Assembly: GCA_013416795.1 (NCBI GenBank)
Contig: RQSC01000032.1
Span: 1,866 to 65,865 of the forward strand
From: Prasinococcaceae sp. CCMP 1430
Lineage: Eukaryota; Prasinodermophyta; Palmophyllophyceae; Prasinococcales; Prasinococcaceae
DNA: 64,000 nucleotides
Direction of reading: 5' to 3'
The first letter of the stretch is position 1. Each line of letters begins with the position of its first letter. Position numbers and translations under genes: made by a program. The notes beneath the pieces were generated by a model that worked only from the letters and a program-made list of their open reading frames with translations, was not told the origin of the DNA and made no database searches. Shown here in pieces: positions 9,070 to 18,902 of the stretch.

Positions 9070-10254
9070 TTACGACGGCGGGGAATAGTGCGTCGGCCAC
9101 GAAGATGGCACAATGTCATTCTCGAAGAACGGCAGGTACGTGTCTACGAGGCTGTGCGGGCCACGGAAACCGCTAAGCAGTGGGAAGCTGCCGAGCGCGT
9201 CGTCTGAGTCATCGCTAGTGTGAAGCACCGGCGCGTCTTTCCACCGAGTGTCGATGTACATCTGCTGGGCTCCGTGGGCGTAATTGTTCGACCAAGTAGA
9301 CGGATTGTACGGGTACACCTGTGGGGGCAGGTGCGTTATCTTGTCGCCCTTGTTGACGACTCGCAGCTTGTCGAAGGGCTGCGCATCCAGATACTGTGCG
9401 AATTGTTCACCGCCAAGGCGAGGCTGTCCAATCGTCACGAGCGAGAGCGGCAGGCCATCCACCGCATCGACAAGCTCCTTGCTCAGCCCTTGCTCGACAG
9501 CCCCTGGCTTCTGCGCGGCGTTCAGCCTGAGCGCGCAGAGAGTAGCCATCACTCCGCCGAGCGAGTGCCCCGTCATAAGCACGCGCCAGCCTGGGCCTGC
9601 GTATGCCTTGCACACTGCGGCGATCTGGTGCTCTAGGTCAGGTTGAACCGAGAAATAGCACTCGCGCCACCCCCGATGCACAAAAGAGGGATCCTCTGCC
9701 GCGGCGTCGCCGATCTCCAGGGGCGTGCGAGAGCGCAAGCCTTGCCAGATGCTAATGAACCAGTCTGTAAGACTCTCCGAGCCCACGAAAGCGACGACAA
9801 CGCGTTTCCTGCTCGGAGAGATGAGAACTGCGCACTCTGTGTCGTACTTCTTAGAACAGATGAGCTGGAAGTTCCTGGCCATTTCATCACCGTCTGGAGG
9901 CAAGACGAGGTCGTACTTCTCCTGAGCTTCGCGCACGGCCTCTTTCAGCTCCTTGCCGAAGGTGGCAGCAGCTGTGGCGGACGCGCCGTTGGGCGGGGAG
10001 CCGAGCAGCGCAGTGCTCTGCGGGGTTGACAGATCTTCAGCTTTGCACAGGTCCACGTCCGAGCCCTCGTTGCTCTCGTATTGATACATGAGCAACGATG
10101 CGCGGCACGCGAGTCGTGTGTCCTCAAGCGTCGGCAGCCCGATGGCCGCATCGCCCGCGAGCCCGTGCGTGACAGTGCGGGTGCGCCTGCGTGCGGTCAC
10201 TGCAGAGCCCAGCAAGAGGGCGCTGGGCCGTCGCGGTGCCACCAATGTCGTCAT
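9070..10254 (-). CDS. Class 3 lipase (alpha/beta hydrolase)
   Basis: The 394-residue protein carries the lipase class 3 nucleophile elbow MTGHSLGGVMATL (Ser), an Asp in VVNKGDKITHLPP and a His in GPHSLVDTYL, completing the triad in the expected order. The strand before the oxyanion region (VVVAFVGSESLTDW) matches the family's IVVAFRGT segment. The N-terminal 30 residues are rich in Arg, Ala and Thr with few acids, which could be an organelle-targeting peptide. Such lipases hydrolyse acylglycerols or galactolipids. The gene is unspliced and on the same strand as the pseudouridine synthase upstream. The family is secure; substrate and location are not. Confidence 0.87.
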   Translation of the reverse strand: MTTLVAPRRPSALLLGSAVTARRRTRTVTHGLAGDAAIGLPTLEDTRLACRASLLMYQYESNEGSDVDLCKAEDLSTPQSTALLGSPPNGASATAAATFGKELKEAVREAQEKYDLVLPPDGDEMARNFQLICSKKYDTECAVLISPSRKRVVVAFVGSESLTDWFISIWQGLRSRTPLEIGDAAAEDPSFVHRGWRECYFSVQPDLEHQIAAVCKAYAGPGWRVLMTGHSLGGVMATLCALRLNAAQKPGAVEQGLSKELVDAVDGLPLSLVTIGQPRLGGEQFAQYLDAQPFDKLRVVNKGDKITHLPPQVYPYNPSTWSNNYAHGAQQMYIDTRWKDAPVLHTSDDSDDALGSFPLLSGFRGPHSLVDTYLPFFENDIVPSSWPTHYSPPS

Positions 10255-10842
10255 GTCAATCCACCCACCTAGTCAGCGCCTTCCTCCAACGCCAAGCTCT
10301 GTCGGCAGGATGAGGTCCGAGGCAGGCGGTGGTGCAGCACGAGGATGCGCGGCGCACTCCGGCGCCCTTGGCCCGCAGAGCGGGGCCGCGCCTCGCTCCG
10401 CCAAAGAAGGGGGAGCGCGCTTGCTTTCCCGGTAGCACGCGGGGCGTCGCAGGCGGACACACCGCGCCCCACGGCGCCGCGGCGACAGCGCACTCGCCAC
10501 GCGTGTGGCGCGGGCCGCGCACACGCACCGCGCGCCCGCACACGCGCGCATCTGCTCGCTGCACGTGCACGCGCGCGTGGCACGTGCCCCCCTGCACGTG
10601 CACAGTCTTTCAACGTGGTGTTAGCCCACTCGAAAATTTGTGCCGGCTGGAGGCTGCAACAAAGCGTATCAAATTGCGTGCTGACCAGGTGCTATGAATA
10701 GGAATAGGATCTCCGCTCGCAAATGCGACATGTCAGACGGCGCGCGTTGAGCCGTTGACACGGTTAAACAGCAGAGGGGCTGAGGGAGTGTACGCAGAGC
10801 GGTCGCTGCGGAGGCGTGCAGGTGCCACACGCAGTGCATGTG
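10255..10842. promoter_or_regulatory. Intergenic, likely lipase promoter
   Basis: 588 bases between the 3' end of the pseudouridine synthase and the lipase start, both on the minus strand. No conserved coding motif was seen. It should hold the lipase promoter and the 3' end of its upstream neighbour. Confidence 0.35.
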
Positions 10843-11979
10843 TTACGGAATCGGCAGCACGGGCCACGCGTCGAGCGCGTCGCCGCCGCTCAGGTCGAGC
10901 TCCGGCCACGCGGCAGCGGCCACCGCCGCCATGTCCGGCGGCATCTCCGCGCGCAGGCGCAGGGGCGCGCCGCCGTTCGGGTGCGGATTCGGGTGCGGCA
11001 CGTCGAGCTGGGCGGCGTGCAGCGCCGGGCGCTTGCGCAGCTCGACGGCGGCGCCAAGGGCCTCTCGCGCCGTCCGAGCGGCGGTGCCGGCCCATCCGCC
11101 GTACGCATCGTCCCCGAGCAGCGGCGCTCGCAGGACGTGCGCGCAGTGCACGCGGATCTGATGCGTGCGCCCGGTGAGCAGCGCGATGCTGACCAGGCTC
11201 AAACCCGTGCGCTCGCAGTGGGCGTGCAGCCGCGCGATCGACCGCGCCGCCTTGGCGCTGCTCATGCGCGTCGCAGCGCCACCAGAGACCATCTTGCCCG
11301 GCCTGCTGGCATCCTTGGCGACAGGCACGTTCACCACCAGCGCGCCGCCGCCGCCGCAGGCGTCGGAGCAGCCGCAGCCGCGCGTCGGCCTGCCGCACAA
11401 CAGGGCCACGTATGTCTTTTTTGCCGTGTGCCGTCGGAAGGAATCCGCAAGCGCCCGCTCCGCGGCGGGCGTCTTGGCCAGCACCATCACACCCGTGGTG
11501 CCCTTGTCCAGTCTGTGCACGACGCACCGCGGGATGAACGAGTCAGCCTCGCCCGTGTGCGACTGCCTATGCTCAAGCATCTGATCGGAGAGCTCCGAGA
11601 ACCCTGCTAACCGCTGCCTGCCTCCGAGGGCGTGTACCACCGTCCCTGAGTCCCAGTAGCCCGGGCTGGGGTGGCACAGCATGCCCGCGGGCTTGTTGAC
11701 GGCGAGTAGCGCCTCGTCTTCGTGCACCACCGGCAGCGCGGCGCTCTCCTTGCCACCACCGCCGCCTCCATGACGCCGCTCACCCTTGGCGCGTTCCCTC
11801 TTTTTCGCCTGCTTCCTCACGCCTCCCTGTGCGACCAGCCTTGGCCCACGCGATCCCCCGCCCGCGCCGCCGCGGTCATCCACGGCGCGCGGGGGCGCGC
11901 GTGCGGCGGCCGCTAGCCGCGGGTCGGCGGCGCGGCGTGCGAGTGCTCTCTTCCTCTGTGCCCGCGACTTCTTGCTCAT
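10843..11979 (-). CDS. RluA-type RNA pseudouridine synthase
   Basis: The 378-residue protein converts uridine to pseudouridine in RNA. The family signature with catalytic Asp is seen in VVHRLDKGTTGVMVLAKT, followed by LLTGRTHQIRVH and the early motif LAVNKPAGMLCHP. The N-terminus is a very basic stretch beginning MSKKSRAQRKRALARRA, consistent with nuclear, organellar or RNA-binding localisation. The end lies close to DALDAWPVLPIP. It starts just 6 bases from the beginning of the plus-strand frame of SfsA, so the two would share a bidirectional promoter or the SfsA start lies further downstream. Confidence 0.88.
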   Translation of the reverse strand: MSKKSRAQRKRALARRAADPRLAAAARAPPRAVDDRGGAGGGSRGPRLVAQGGVRKQAKKRERAKGERRHGGGGGGKESAALPVVHEDEALLAVNKPAGMLCHPSPGYWDSGTVVHALGGRQRLAGFSELSDQMLEHRQSHTGEADSFIPRCVVHRLDKGTTGVMVLAKTPAAERALADSFRRHTAKKTYVALLCGRPTRGCGCSDACGGGGALVVNVPVAKDASRPGKMVSGGAATRMSSAKAARSIARLHAHCERTGLSLVSIALLTGRTHQIRVHCAHVLRAPLLGDDAYGGWAGTAARTAREALGAAVELRKRPALHAAQLDVPHPNPHPNGGAPLRLRAEMPPDMAAVAAAAWPELDLSGGDALDAWPVLPIP

Positions 11980-11985
11980 GGGTGG

Positions 11986-13787
11986 ATGGCGGTGAAATCA
12001 CGCGGCGCCGCCCTCTCGCGCGCGCCGCTCGGTCCCGCCGCGCCACGTGCGCCACCTCACGGCTGGAGGGGCCAGTGTTGGTGGCGCCCGGCGGCACTCC
12101 GCGGTGCTACAGCACGCCCCGCGCGCCGCGCGTGGAGTGGTCCGCCTGGCCCTGTGCGCCCCGCTGGGTGTGCCGCATTTTTTTGCTCGTGTTCGCGCTT
12201 TTTTGCTGCTACCTGTGTGGCGCACGCACGCGCCGCGCGTGCGTTCGCGCCGCCGCCCGCCTGCTCGCCCCGCGCGTCGAACATCGACGCCACCGACTTC
12301 ACGCACGCGGGCGCAGCGGCCGGCGGCAGCAGTGGCGTCGGCGGTGCCGCAGTCGGCACCGGCGAGGGCGGCGCCGGTGTCGTGCGGCACTCGCTGGGCG
12401 GCGTCGTGCGCGGTACGCTCCATCGCAGGTACAAGCGCTTCCTCGCCGATGTCGAGCTTGACCCCGCCGCACGCGGCCTTCCCGGCGCGGACGCGAACGC
12501 GCAGGCTGAGGAGGGGGGAGGCGTCACACTCACGGTCGTGCATTGCCCGAACACAGGGCCGATGACGGGCCTGCTCGACAGCCTGCCCGCGCCGTGCCTG
12601 CTGTCGCATCACCCCTCCAAGACACGGAAGTACGGTACGTGTGCGCAGTCGGGAGCGTGGGCTGCCGTTTGTGCGCATACGTGAGGCGCGGGTGTGAGAC
12701 ACGGTGGCGCCCACTTGCGACACAGGTGCATCACTCGCACACACACTCACACACTTGCCTCAGCTACGCTGACGCCGCTCGGCCTTTCGCTCGCCCCGCT
12801 TGCGCATGCTTGCACACATGCACACGCACGCACGCACGCGTGAACGAACGACACAGCGTTCTCCCTTGCGGCGATCGAGGTGGACGGCACGTGGGTCGGC
12901 GTCAACTCGGCCAGGGCGAATGACGTGGTGGGCACGGCGGTCGCCGCGGGGCTGCTCGACGCGCCGCTGGCGATGGGCGCGGGTGGCGTGCGCCGCGGCG
13001 CCGTGCGGCGCGAAGTGAAGTGCGGCGACGACGGCAAGTCACGGCGCGATTTCGTTGTCGAGAGGCTGCCTGCAGACGGCGGTGGCGATGCGCAGGTGAG
13101 GCGCGAGTGTGTGTGTTCCTGTGCGATTGCGTGTGCGCGTCCCACGCGCGCACACGCGCGCAAATGTCGCTGTGTCGCGCGTGCCCGCCAGAGCTCTCGC
13201 ACTCACACATCCCTGCCCTCAATGCCCGTGGCTGACACACACACGGACGCCCAAATTCGCACGCGTGCTCGCGCGCGCACGAAAACTCCGGTGCCGGTGT
13301 CGCGCCGCAGGATGTGCACCTCGAGGTGAAGGCCGTCACCCTGACCAACGGCGAGCCCTCCGCCGAGCCTGGCTGCGAGGGCGGCCTCGTGGCACTCTTC
13401 CCCGACACGGTGTCCAAGCGCGCGTCGAAGCACACGCGGGAGCTCATCGAGCACCAGCACGCTGCGTCGGCCTCCTCACGAGGGAGGGACGAGGCGGGCA
13501 TGGCCGCCGCGGCCGTCATGCTCATCCTACGCGGCGACTGCTCGAGCTACTGCCCCGCGGACGATTGCGACCCGGCGTACGGCGCGCTCGTGCGCAGCGC
13601 GGCGCTCGAGGGAGTGGGCGTGCTGCCGCTCCGCGCCGCGCTCAGCCTCGAGGGGGAGGCCGACGCGCATGGCATGCGCGAGCTCATTGTTGATGTGCGA
13701 CCGGACCTCGCGCCGCTCGAGTCGCGGCTGTGGGAGCGGGAGGACGGGCGAGGGCGTGAGGAAGTCGCAGCTGCTGGGCCGCCGTAA
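11986..13787 (+). CDS. sfsA: SfsA-family nucleic-acid-binding protein
   Basis: Three exons: up to 12634, 12857-13095 and 13311-13787, with phase-matched GT-AG splices. The conserved SfsA blocks are visible in order: RYKRFLADVEL, VHCPNTGPMTGLL, DGTWVGVNSARAND, SRRDFVVERL, VHLEVKAVTLT, LFPDTVSKRASKHTREL and the bacterial-like PADDCDPAYGALVRSA. Bacterial SfsA is a DNA-binding protein with a nuclease-like fold; eukaryotic copies are patchy. An upstream frame from 11986 is Ala/Arg/Pro-rich and could encode a targeting peptide, but the true start is uncertain. Presence here suggests plastid-derived or horizontally acquired ancestry that has since gained introns. Confidence 0.82.
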
Positions 13788-13847
13788 TAACACACGCTCA
13801 CAATCACACCCTACGACGACTGCGTGTACTGTCTACTCCTTCGCCCA

Positions 13848-14700
13848 TTACGCACTCTTGCGCTCGAGCACAAACTGTATGTCGGGCACGATCTCCTTGC
13901 GCCCGGCTATATCCACGTACTCACCGTTGGACACGAGCGCCGCCATGACGGCATCGAAGCTCTGGCCCTCGGCGTCAAACAAGCAGGGGACGTAGATCGT
14001 CGCGGGGGGCGCAGTCTGTGTCACACACACGCGTGCGCGCACACGCGCGTACACACGTACGCACGCAACGTGAGCGCGTCAGTACGGCGCGAGCAGGTCA
14101 GCGCGCGCACCTCGCTGGCTCTGAGGCGCATGCACGAAAACTTCCACACCTCCACACCCCACACTCCCCGTAGCGCTGCACGCACACACGCACACGCATT
14201 CAGACTCGCGCTCGCGCGCTCTCACGTAGTAGCTCATCGTGTCCACGGGCGGCTTGACCGGCAGGACCGCCGTGCACAGGCGCAGCACGTCCCCAGGGCG
14301 CACGTCGAAAGCCGCCGCGTTCGAGCCCTCTGCCACCTCGCTCACTGTTGTGAGGCCATCGCCAAGGTCCTCAAACTAAGGTAACGCGCAGCGAGCAAGC
14401 GGTTGCGCACGTGTGCATGTTGATGCGCGTACGCACGTGCGCACACCGTGGGCGTTCGCGTCTCTGGCGTCAGTGCAGGCGCCTCTCGCATGAGTGCGTG
14501 TGTGCACCGCGCGCGGGGCGGGGCGCGCTGCGGCCGCACGCACCGTGATGCCCAGCGGGCGTTCAATCGTGTGGCACACAAACTCCGCGCCCGCCGATTT
14601 CGCGACGAGCGTCTCCGTCGCCTGCTTGCCGCCGACGAGGTCGAAGCGGAAGTTCTCCTTGCACGCCCCGGCGTCCGTCTTCTCGCTCACGCCCGTGCGC
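13848..14700 (-). CDS. PDZ-like domain protein, N-terminus incomplete
   Basis: Three phase-0 exons: 14544 and upstream, 14375-14226 and 14015-13848. The joined reading contains a PDZ-like core: FVCHTIERPLGIT, then FEDLGDGLTTVSEVAEGSNAA, then AFDVRPGDVLRLC. The C-terminal part (FDAVMAALVSNG...YVDIAGRKE) ends in FVLERKSA. No ATG was found for the first exon: the open frame near 14768 has no ATG, so a first exon is missing from this model. PDZ-like domains bind peptide ends or tether proteins; the function here is unknown. It is the divergent neighbour of the small membrane protein at 14756. Confidence 0.6.
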
Positions 14701-14755
14701 ACGACGCCGCACACAACGCGCGCGCGCCGCGGCGCGGGCGAGCGGTGGGTGCGCG

Positions 14756-15106
14756 ATGGCGTGCCCAATGCGCGTCTTTCTGGTCGCTGCGTCGGCCCTC
14801 ATTGCGCTCGCCGTGGGTCTGCTGCAGTGGCGCGCGGCTAACGAGGAGGACGGCCTGCTGGGAGCGGTATGTCCCGCAGAGCATGGCGGACACACCACGC
14901 TGCCCACAGGGCCGCCAGGACCCTGCGGCGGTGCTCGCTCCCACGAGCAAAGTGCGACAAACAAGGGCGCACCCATGGACAAGCTTACGCCCGCCGGGCG
15001 TGGTGGATCCCTGTGGTTCCTCTTCGACTCATTCAGCGGCAGGTACTTGTACGACGCATGGAAGGTCTGGCGAGCGGCACCTCGCGTTGCGGCAAAAAGA
15101 GAGTAG
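14756..15106 (+). CDS. Small protein with N-terminal signal/anchor
   Basis: The 116-residue frame starts MACPMRVFLVAASALIALAV, a clear hydrophobic helix of about 17 residues after a short basic start, followed by LLQWRAANEEDG. The C-terminal half contains an aromatic-rich segment (SLWFLFDSFSGRYLYDAWKVW). No family is recognised. It overlaps the unresolved 5' end of the minus-strand PDZ-like gene, so one of the two models may need adjusting. Confidence 0.45.
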   Translation: MACPMRVFLVAASALIALAVGLLQWRAANEEDGLLGAVCPAEHGGHTTLPTGPPGPCGGARSHEQSATNKGAPMDKLTPAGRGGSLWFLFDSFSGRYLYDAWKVWRAAPRVAAKRE

Positions 15107-15590
15107 CGCTTGCGACGTCGCATGACACGTGTGGAGACCTGAACGTGCACACGCTGCCAGCGCGTGGCCAGCTCGCAACACATGCACCACGGCCTCGCTG
15201 TTGCTGAGGTCTCGCACCACTGCACTCACTCTGCGGTGCTGGAAACCATAATACTCATTCTAGTAGCCCCAGGCGTCCGTGCACGTGCGCGCATGCTGAG
15301 CGTCGGTGTCAACGGTGCGCGCTTGAACACCATCGAGCCATGGCTACACGCCCGAACGAAAAATGCCGGACTTGAGGGGCGGCACAACACTCCTGCTCTT
15401 CATTATTCATCACATGAGCTCGACTACCCGTGCTGCTAATCGCACGGGCCTCGCCACAATTCCGGCGCGAGCTGCGCCCCCTCAGGGCACGGGGTTTAGC
15501 TTGTGTGTCTCACGAGCGTGTGGCGCACCCGCCGTAGGGATTCGCAGCAGGACCTACACGCCTGCGTGTAGTATACAATACAGGAGCAGG
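15107..15590. other. Intergenic, convergent 3' ends
   Basis: 484 bases between the small membrane protein and the end of the translocator gene. Nothing recognisable. Confidence 0.4.
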
Positions 15591-16649
15591 TCAGGCTGCC
15601 TTGGCCTCCGCGGCGGCACGTTTCTGCTTCTCCCTGGCCGAAGACATCGAGTACAAGAAGACGCCCGCGATGGCAATGATCGTGCCTGCGGCGGTCTGCG
15701 GCGTGATTGCATTGCCGAAGTACAGGATGGAGAAGCCGATCACAAAGCAGCGCTTGGCGACGTTGCCAACCGACGCGGTGAGCGGCTTGTCGAATGCCTC
15801 GATGGCGTTGAAGCACAGCTGGTTGTACAGATGGTACGTCAGACCTACGAAAAAGAGGTCGCCGAGGAAGGGGATCGTGCCGTGCGACGCCGCTGCGGCC
15901 TGCATTGCAGGCCAGAGCTTGGTGGCCTCGAGCATGAAGATGGGCGGGATGCACCACAGCAGTGACACGATGCTCAAATGAATGTACTGGTTGGTGCTGT
16001 TGAGCTCCTTGCTCAGGCCCTCCTTGGCAAGGTAGTTGCGGAACGCGAAGGCCACATTGGAAAACATGGCGCCGTTGAAGCCTACCCAGTTGAAGCTCAG
16101 CTCGTGCGCCGACGCGAGAGCCACGCCCGCAACGACAGGCACGAGGGACAGCCACACTGGCAGAGCGACCTTCTTGCGAAAGACGAGCTGGCTGATGGCC
16201 GCAGCAACGAAGGGCTCCATCGCCTTCACGGTGTGGGTGAAGCTCACCGCGACGGCTCCGAAACTGAAGTTCACCGCCGTGTGGCCCAGCCCATGGAACA
16301 TGGCCTGCAGCTGGAAATTCCTCCCGAGCAGCAGCTTGCGCGGCATGATCTGGCGTTGCGGGAAGACGGCGTTGCCTTTTGGGAAGGCCAGCCAGCCGAC
16401 GATGCCCCAGAGCGAGCCCACCGCTAAGTGCAGCGCAGACACGAAAGCCGGGCACGGGAAGTAGTTGTACAGGGCCTTGTTCTTGATGTTGAACACGACG
16501 TTGATGAAGTACCACAAGAACACAATGAGAGGGAGCTTGTTGTCCGCGACGAATGACCTTGTCCTGCCAAGCAAGCTACGACACACAGATCGCGCGACCG
16601 TCGCGACGGGACGGGTGGCGTGGATCAGCGTCAGCGTGAGGCGCTGCAT
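15591..16649 (-). CDS. Triose-phosphate/phosphate-type translocator (DMT superfamily)
   Basis: From the Met at 16649 the protein is about 352 residues. The plastid phosphate-translocator family pattern is strong: LWYFINVVFNIKNKALYNYFPCPAFVSALHL near the N-terminus, then FTHTVKAMEPFVAA, FRNYLAKEG, and a lysine-rich tail after the last helix. Multiple hydrophobic helices are evident. The family exchanges phosphate for triose phosphate, PEP or related sugars phosphates across plastid envelopes. The sequence upstream of the Met is in the same open frame, so a targeting extension encoded upstream is possible. It neighbours a broken DPH gene and an undetermined base at 16840. Exact substrate not predictable. 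Confidence 0.88.
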   Translation of the reverse strand: MQRLTLTLIHATRPVATVARSVCRSLLGRTRSFVADNKLPLIVFLWYFINVVFNIKNKALYNYFPCPAFVSALHLAVGSLWGIVGWLAFPKGNAVFPQRQIMPRKLLLGRNFQLQAMFHGLGHTAVNFSFGAVAVSFTHTVKAMEPFVAAAISQLVFRKKVALPVWLSLVPVVAGVALASAHELSFNWVGFNGAMFSNVAFAFRNYLAKEGLSKELNSTNQYIHLSIVSLLWCIPPIFMLEATKLWPAMQAAAASHGTIPFLGDLFFVGLTYHLYNQLCFNAIEAFDKPLTASVGNVAKRCFVIGFSILYFGNAITPQTAAGTIIAIAGVFLYSMSSAREKQKRAAAEAKAA

Positions 16650-16838
16650 GCGCCTTCGTCTTCGCGGCACTGAACCCAAAATGCCACAGCGGACCCTTCC
16701 AGGCCACGCCGAGCGCCGTGCAGGCGCGCGCCGCTTGCGCCCTCCCACCGCGGGAGGCGCAAGACCCGGGATTCATCCATGCTCCCGTATGCGCCCGCGC
16801 GCGGGCGGCGTCTCGCCGGCGGGCCGCACCGCGCGGCG

Positions 16839-17085
16839 GNGCGACCCCGAGCGTGCCGGCGAGCACGCCTACGATTGACGCGTCCTTGGCTTTCTCGACG
16901 AGGAAGTAGCGCCGCTGCAGCGCGCGAAACGCGCCGGGTTCGTCAGAGAGCCAGGCTCCGCCGCAGGCGCCGTCGCCATCGCCATCGCTGTCGCCGAAAG
17001 CGCCGCCGCTGCCATCGTCGCCGGCGCTGCGCACGGGCTCGAGCGCGGGGTCATAGCGGCAGTAAATCGTCGGTGCGAGCGTCAT
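16839..17085 (-). pseudogene. Fragment of a DPH1/DPH2-type diphthamide synthase
   Basis: On the minus strand the reading TSALMTLAPTIYCRYDP and later LQRRYFLVEKAKDASIVG with VLAGTLGV are diagnostic of the diphthamide biosynthesis (DPH1/DPH2) family, which puts the first carbon chain on elongation factor 2. Between them is a Gly/Asp-rich insert. The reading stops matching the family right at the single N at 16840: beyond it the expected C-terminal third is absent and the sequence becomes the promoter side of the translocator. Upstream of about 17085 I cannot find the N-terminal two thirds either. This is a partial gene, an exon whose partners lie elsewhere, or an assembly break. Confidence 0.6.
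16840..16840. other. Undetermined base (N) at a gene break
   Basis: The N coincides with the point where the DPH1/2 homology ends, suggesting an assembly join. Confidence 0.85.
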
Positions 17086-17839
17086 GAGTGCAGATGTCAG
17101 CGCGGGGCCCTCCCCCCCGGGGCCCGCACCCGCCCTGCGGCACGACGCCAGGCGCTTTTCTGCCCTCCTCGAGATATTGTGCAGCCGAAAGTGCGCGGAA
17201 AGCGCGAGCGCGCGAGGAGCAAGCGCCGCCCAGGAACGCATCCGCCCCGCCGCGCCGGGAGCGCCCGAGACGCCACAGGCGCAACCCCGCGCCAGCCCAG
17301 CCGCGGATCCGCGAGGACTGGCTGGGCCGGAAGGAAAGTGCCCCTCCTTGGGGTTAATAAAAAGGTAGGGTCCCAAAATTTGGCCAAACAACGGGAACTG
17401 ATGGTATCATTCGAAGGACGTCGTCTCTACAGTTGAAATGGCGCATGATGAAGCGCCCCGACGGAGGCGGACGTGCGCGCCCCCGGCCACACCGCGCGCC
17501 GCTCGCTGCAGCCCGCTGCGGCCCCCCCCCCCCCCCCCCCCCCCCCCGGGGGGGCGGGGGCAAGCGGCTGGAGCGGGCAGTGGGAGAGGCGCGCTTCGGA
17601 GGTGCCCCTCTTGCCATTTCGACCGCGGTGCACGCGCACACGCGCCACTTCGTTCTTCCGCCCGCCGTACGCGCGTGCCTGTGCTGTTCGCGCCCTTGTG
17701 CGCGCGGTAGTACCTCTGTGCCCGGCCCGCAAAAGCAAGCGCCCCTCCCCCCCCCCCCCCCCCCCCCCCCCCCTCCCCCCAAGGGCAGCGGCCGCGGCGG
17801 TGATTGGCGCGCGTGCCACCTCGAGTGCAGGGCAGAGCG
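17086..17839. promoter_or_regulatory. Intergenic region with C/G homopolymers
   Basis: About 750 bases between the DPH fragment and the RRM-like gene. Two long C tracts lie at roughly 17521-17547 and 17748-17773; the first runs straight into a G tract and could form a hairpin or quadruplex. AT-richer sequence around 17360-17430 may be core promoter. Confidence 0.4.
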
Positions 17840-18505
17840 ATGTCGGGGTGGAGGGTCGATCCGGAGGGCAAAGAGGGCGTGCTTGTGATCAGCGGTCTCG
17901 GCAGCATCGTGTCCGTCGACAACGTGCGTACGGCGCTGTCGCAATTCACAGAGGTGAAGCGCATCAGCTGTTGTGAGCGCGCCGCAGAGGATCCCGGGCA
18001 TAGGAGACCGCAGCGCACGATGGTGGTGGATGTGGGCGGGCTGGCGCCAGCTCGGCGCCTGGCCGAGCAATTCAACGACCACTTCTTCATGATTGGGGGG
18101 ATGCCGCGCCCCGTCAAGGCTGAGGCTGTCGAATGCGACTTCGAGGCGGCGAAAGCGGCAGCTGCACGTGCGGAGCAGAGCGCCGCTGACGGTGATACCG
18201 TGAGCGCCGAGCCTGCAAACGACGCTGAAGCCGCGTGGGCGCACCGCGTGGCGAAGCTGTTGAGACAGCAGGCGCTCGAGCGGGAGGTTATGGCGGAGCG
18301 TGCACTTCACGCCGAGTACAAGCTGCACAACCAGCAGCGCCGACAGCACGAGGACCAGCTGCTCAACTCGAAGGACATCGAGGGGCTGGTCAAAAGCCAC
18401 CCGCTCGCCAAGCTCTCCCGCTTGCACGGCGACAGCCCGCCGAGGAGGTGGAAGAGGGTCGAGAGGGATCTCCAGGGGGGTCGAGACCCTCGGAGGCGAT
18501 GGTGA
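17840..18505 (+). CDS. RRM-like protein with coiled-coil C-terminal region
   Basis: From the ATG at 17840 the protein is 221 residues. The first 90 residues look like an RNA-recognition fold: GVLVISGLGSIVSVDNVRTALSQF, then RTMVVDVGGLAPARRLAEQFNDHFFMIGG, reminiscent of the alternating strand/helix layout, though the aromatic RNP signature is weak. The middle is Ala/Glu-rich, then a charged coiled coil (ALEREVMAERALHAEYKLHN). The C-terminus is basic. I do not recognise the family further. An interstitial TTTAGGG repeat follows about 20 bases past the stop. Confidence 0.6.
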   Translation: MSGWRVDPEGKEGVLVISGLGSIVSVDNVRTALSQFTEVKRISCCERAAEDPGHRRPQRTMVVDVGGLAPARRLAEQFNDHFFMIGGMPRPVKAEAVECDFEAAKAAAARAEQSAADGDTVSAEPANDAEAAWAHRVAKLLRQQALEREVMAERALHAEYKLHNQQRRQHEDQLLNSKDIEGLVKSHPLAKLSRLHGDSPPRRWKRVERDLQGGRDPRRRW

Positions 18506-18524
18506 GCCTGCGCGTGTGTAATTA

Positions 18525-18542
18525 TTTAGGGTTTAGGGTTTA
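18525..18542 (+). repeat. Interstitial TTTAGGG repeats
   Basis: Two perfect TTTAGGG units plus a partial third. This is the plant/algal-type telomere unit inside a gene-rich region; related single units occur near 27068 and 62480. It may be a telo-box-like element or a repair footprint. Confidence 0.6.
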
Positions 18543-18902
18543 CAGTATTATCCGCAAATTTCCGTGTGGGCGGCGCGGCGCACACTCCGAGGACGCGCGC
18601 AGCAGCCACACACAGCAGCCACACAGCGCCCCCGTCTCTGTCCCTCCCCCTCCCCCTCCGCTACTAATCGCACGTTTCCTGGAGAAAGTCGTGGGCGAGG
18701 CGTATCTCCAGCGGCGCCTTTCCCTCCGCGCTGCGGCGCGGGCCGCCTGTGCACGCCCCGCGTGCGATGGCGGCGGCGGCGGCGGCGGCGACCTCGAAGA
18801 TGGCATCCCTGGCGGCTTGGCTCTGGCCCGAGGCGCGAGGGGCGCGCGGCAGCGGCCGTCGCGGCGACGGCCGCTGCGGCGGCACGTGCGGCACGCGCGC
18901 GT

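Noticed and set aside
17521-17570. C tract running into a G tract as a possible rho-independent-type terminator
   Set aside because: This is a eukaryotic nuclear region; the simple repeat is better described as a homopolymer tract.
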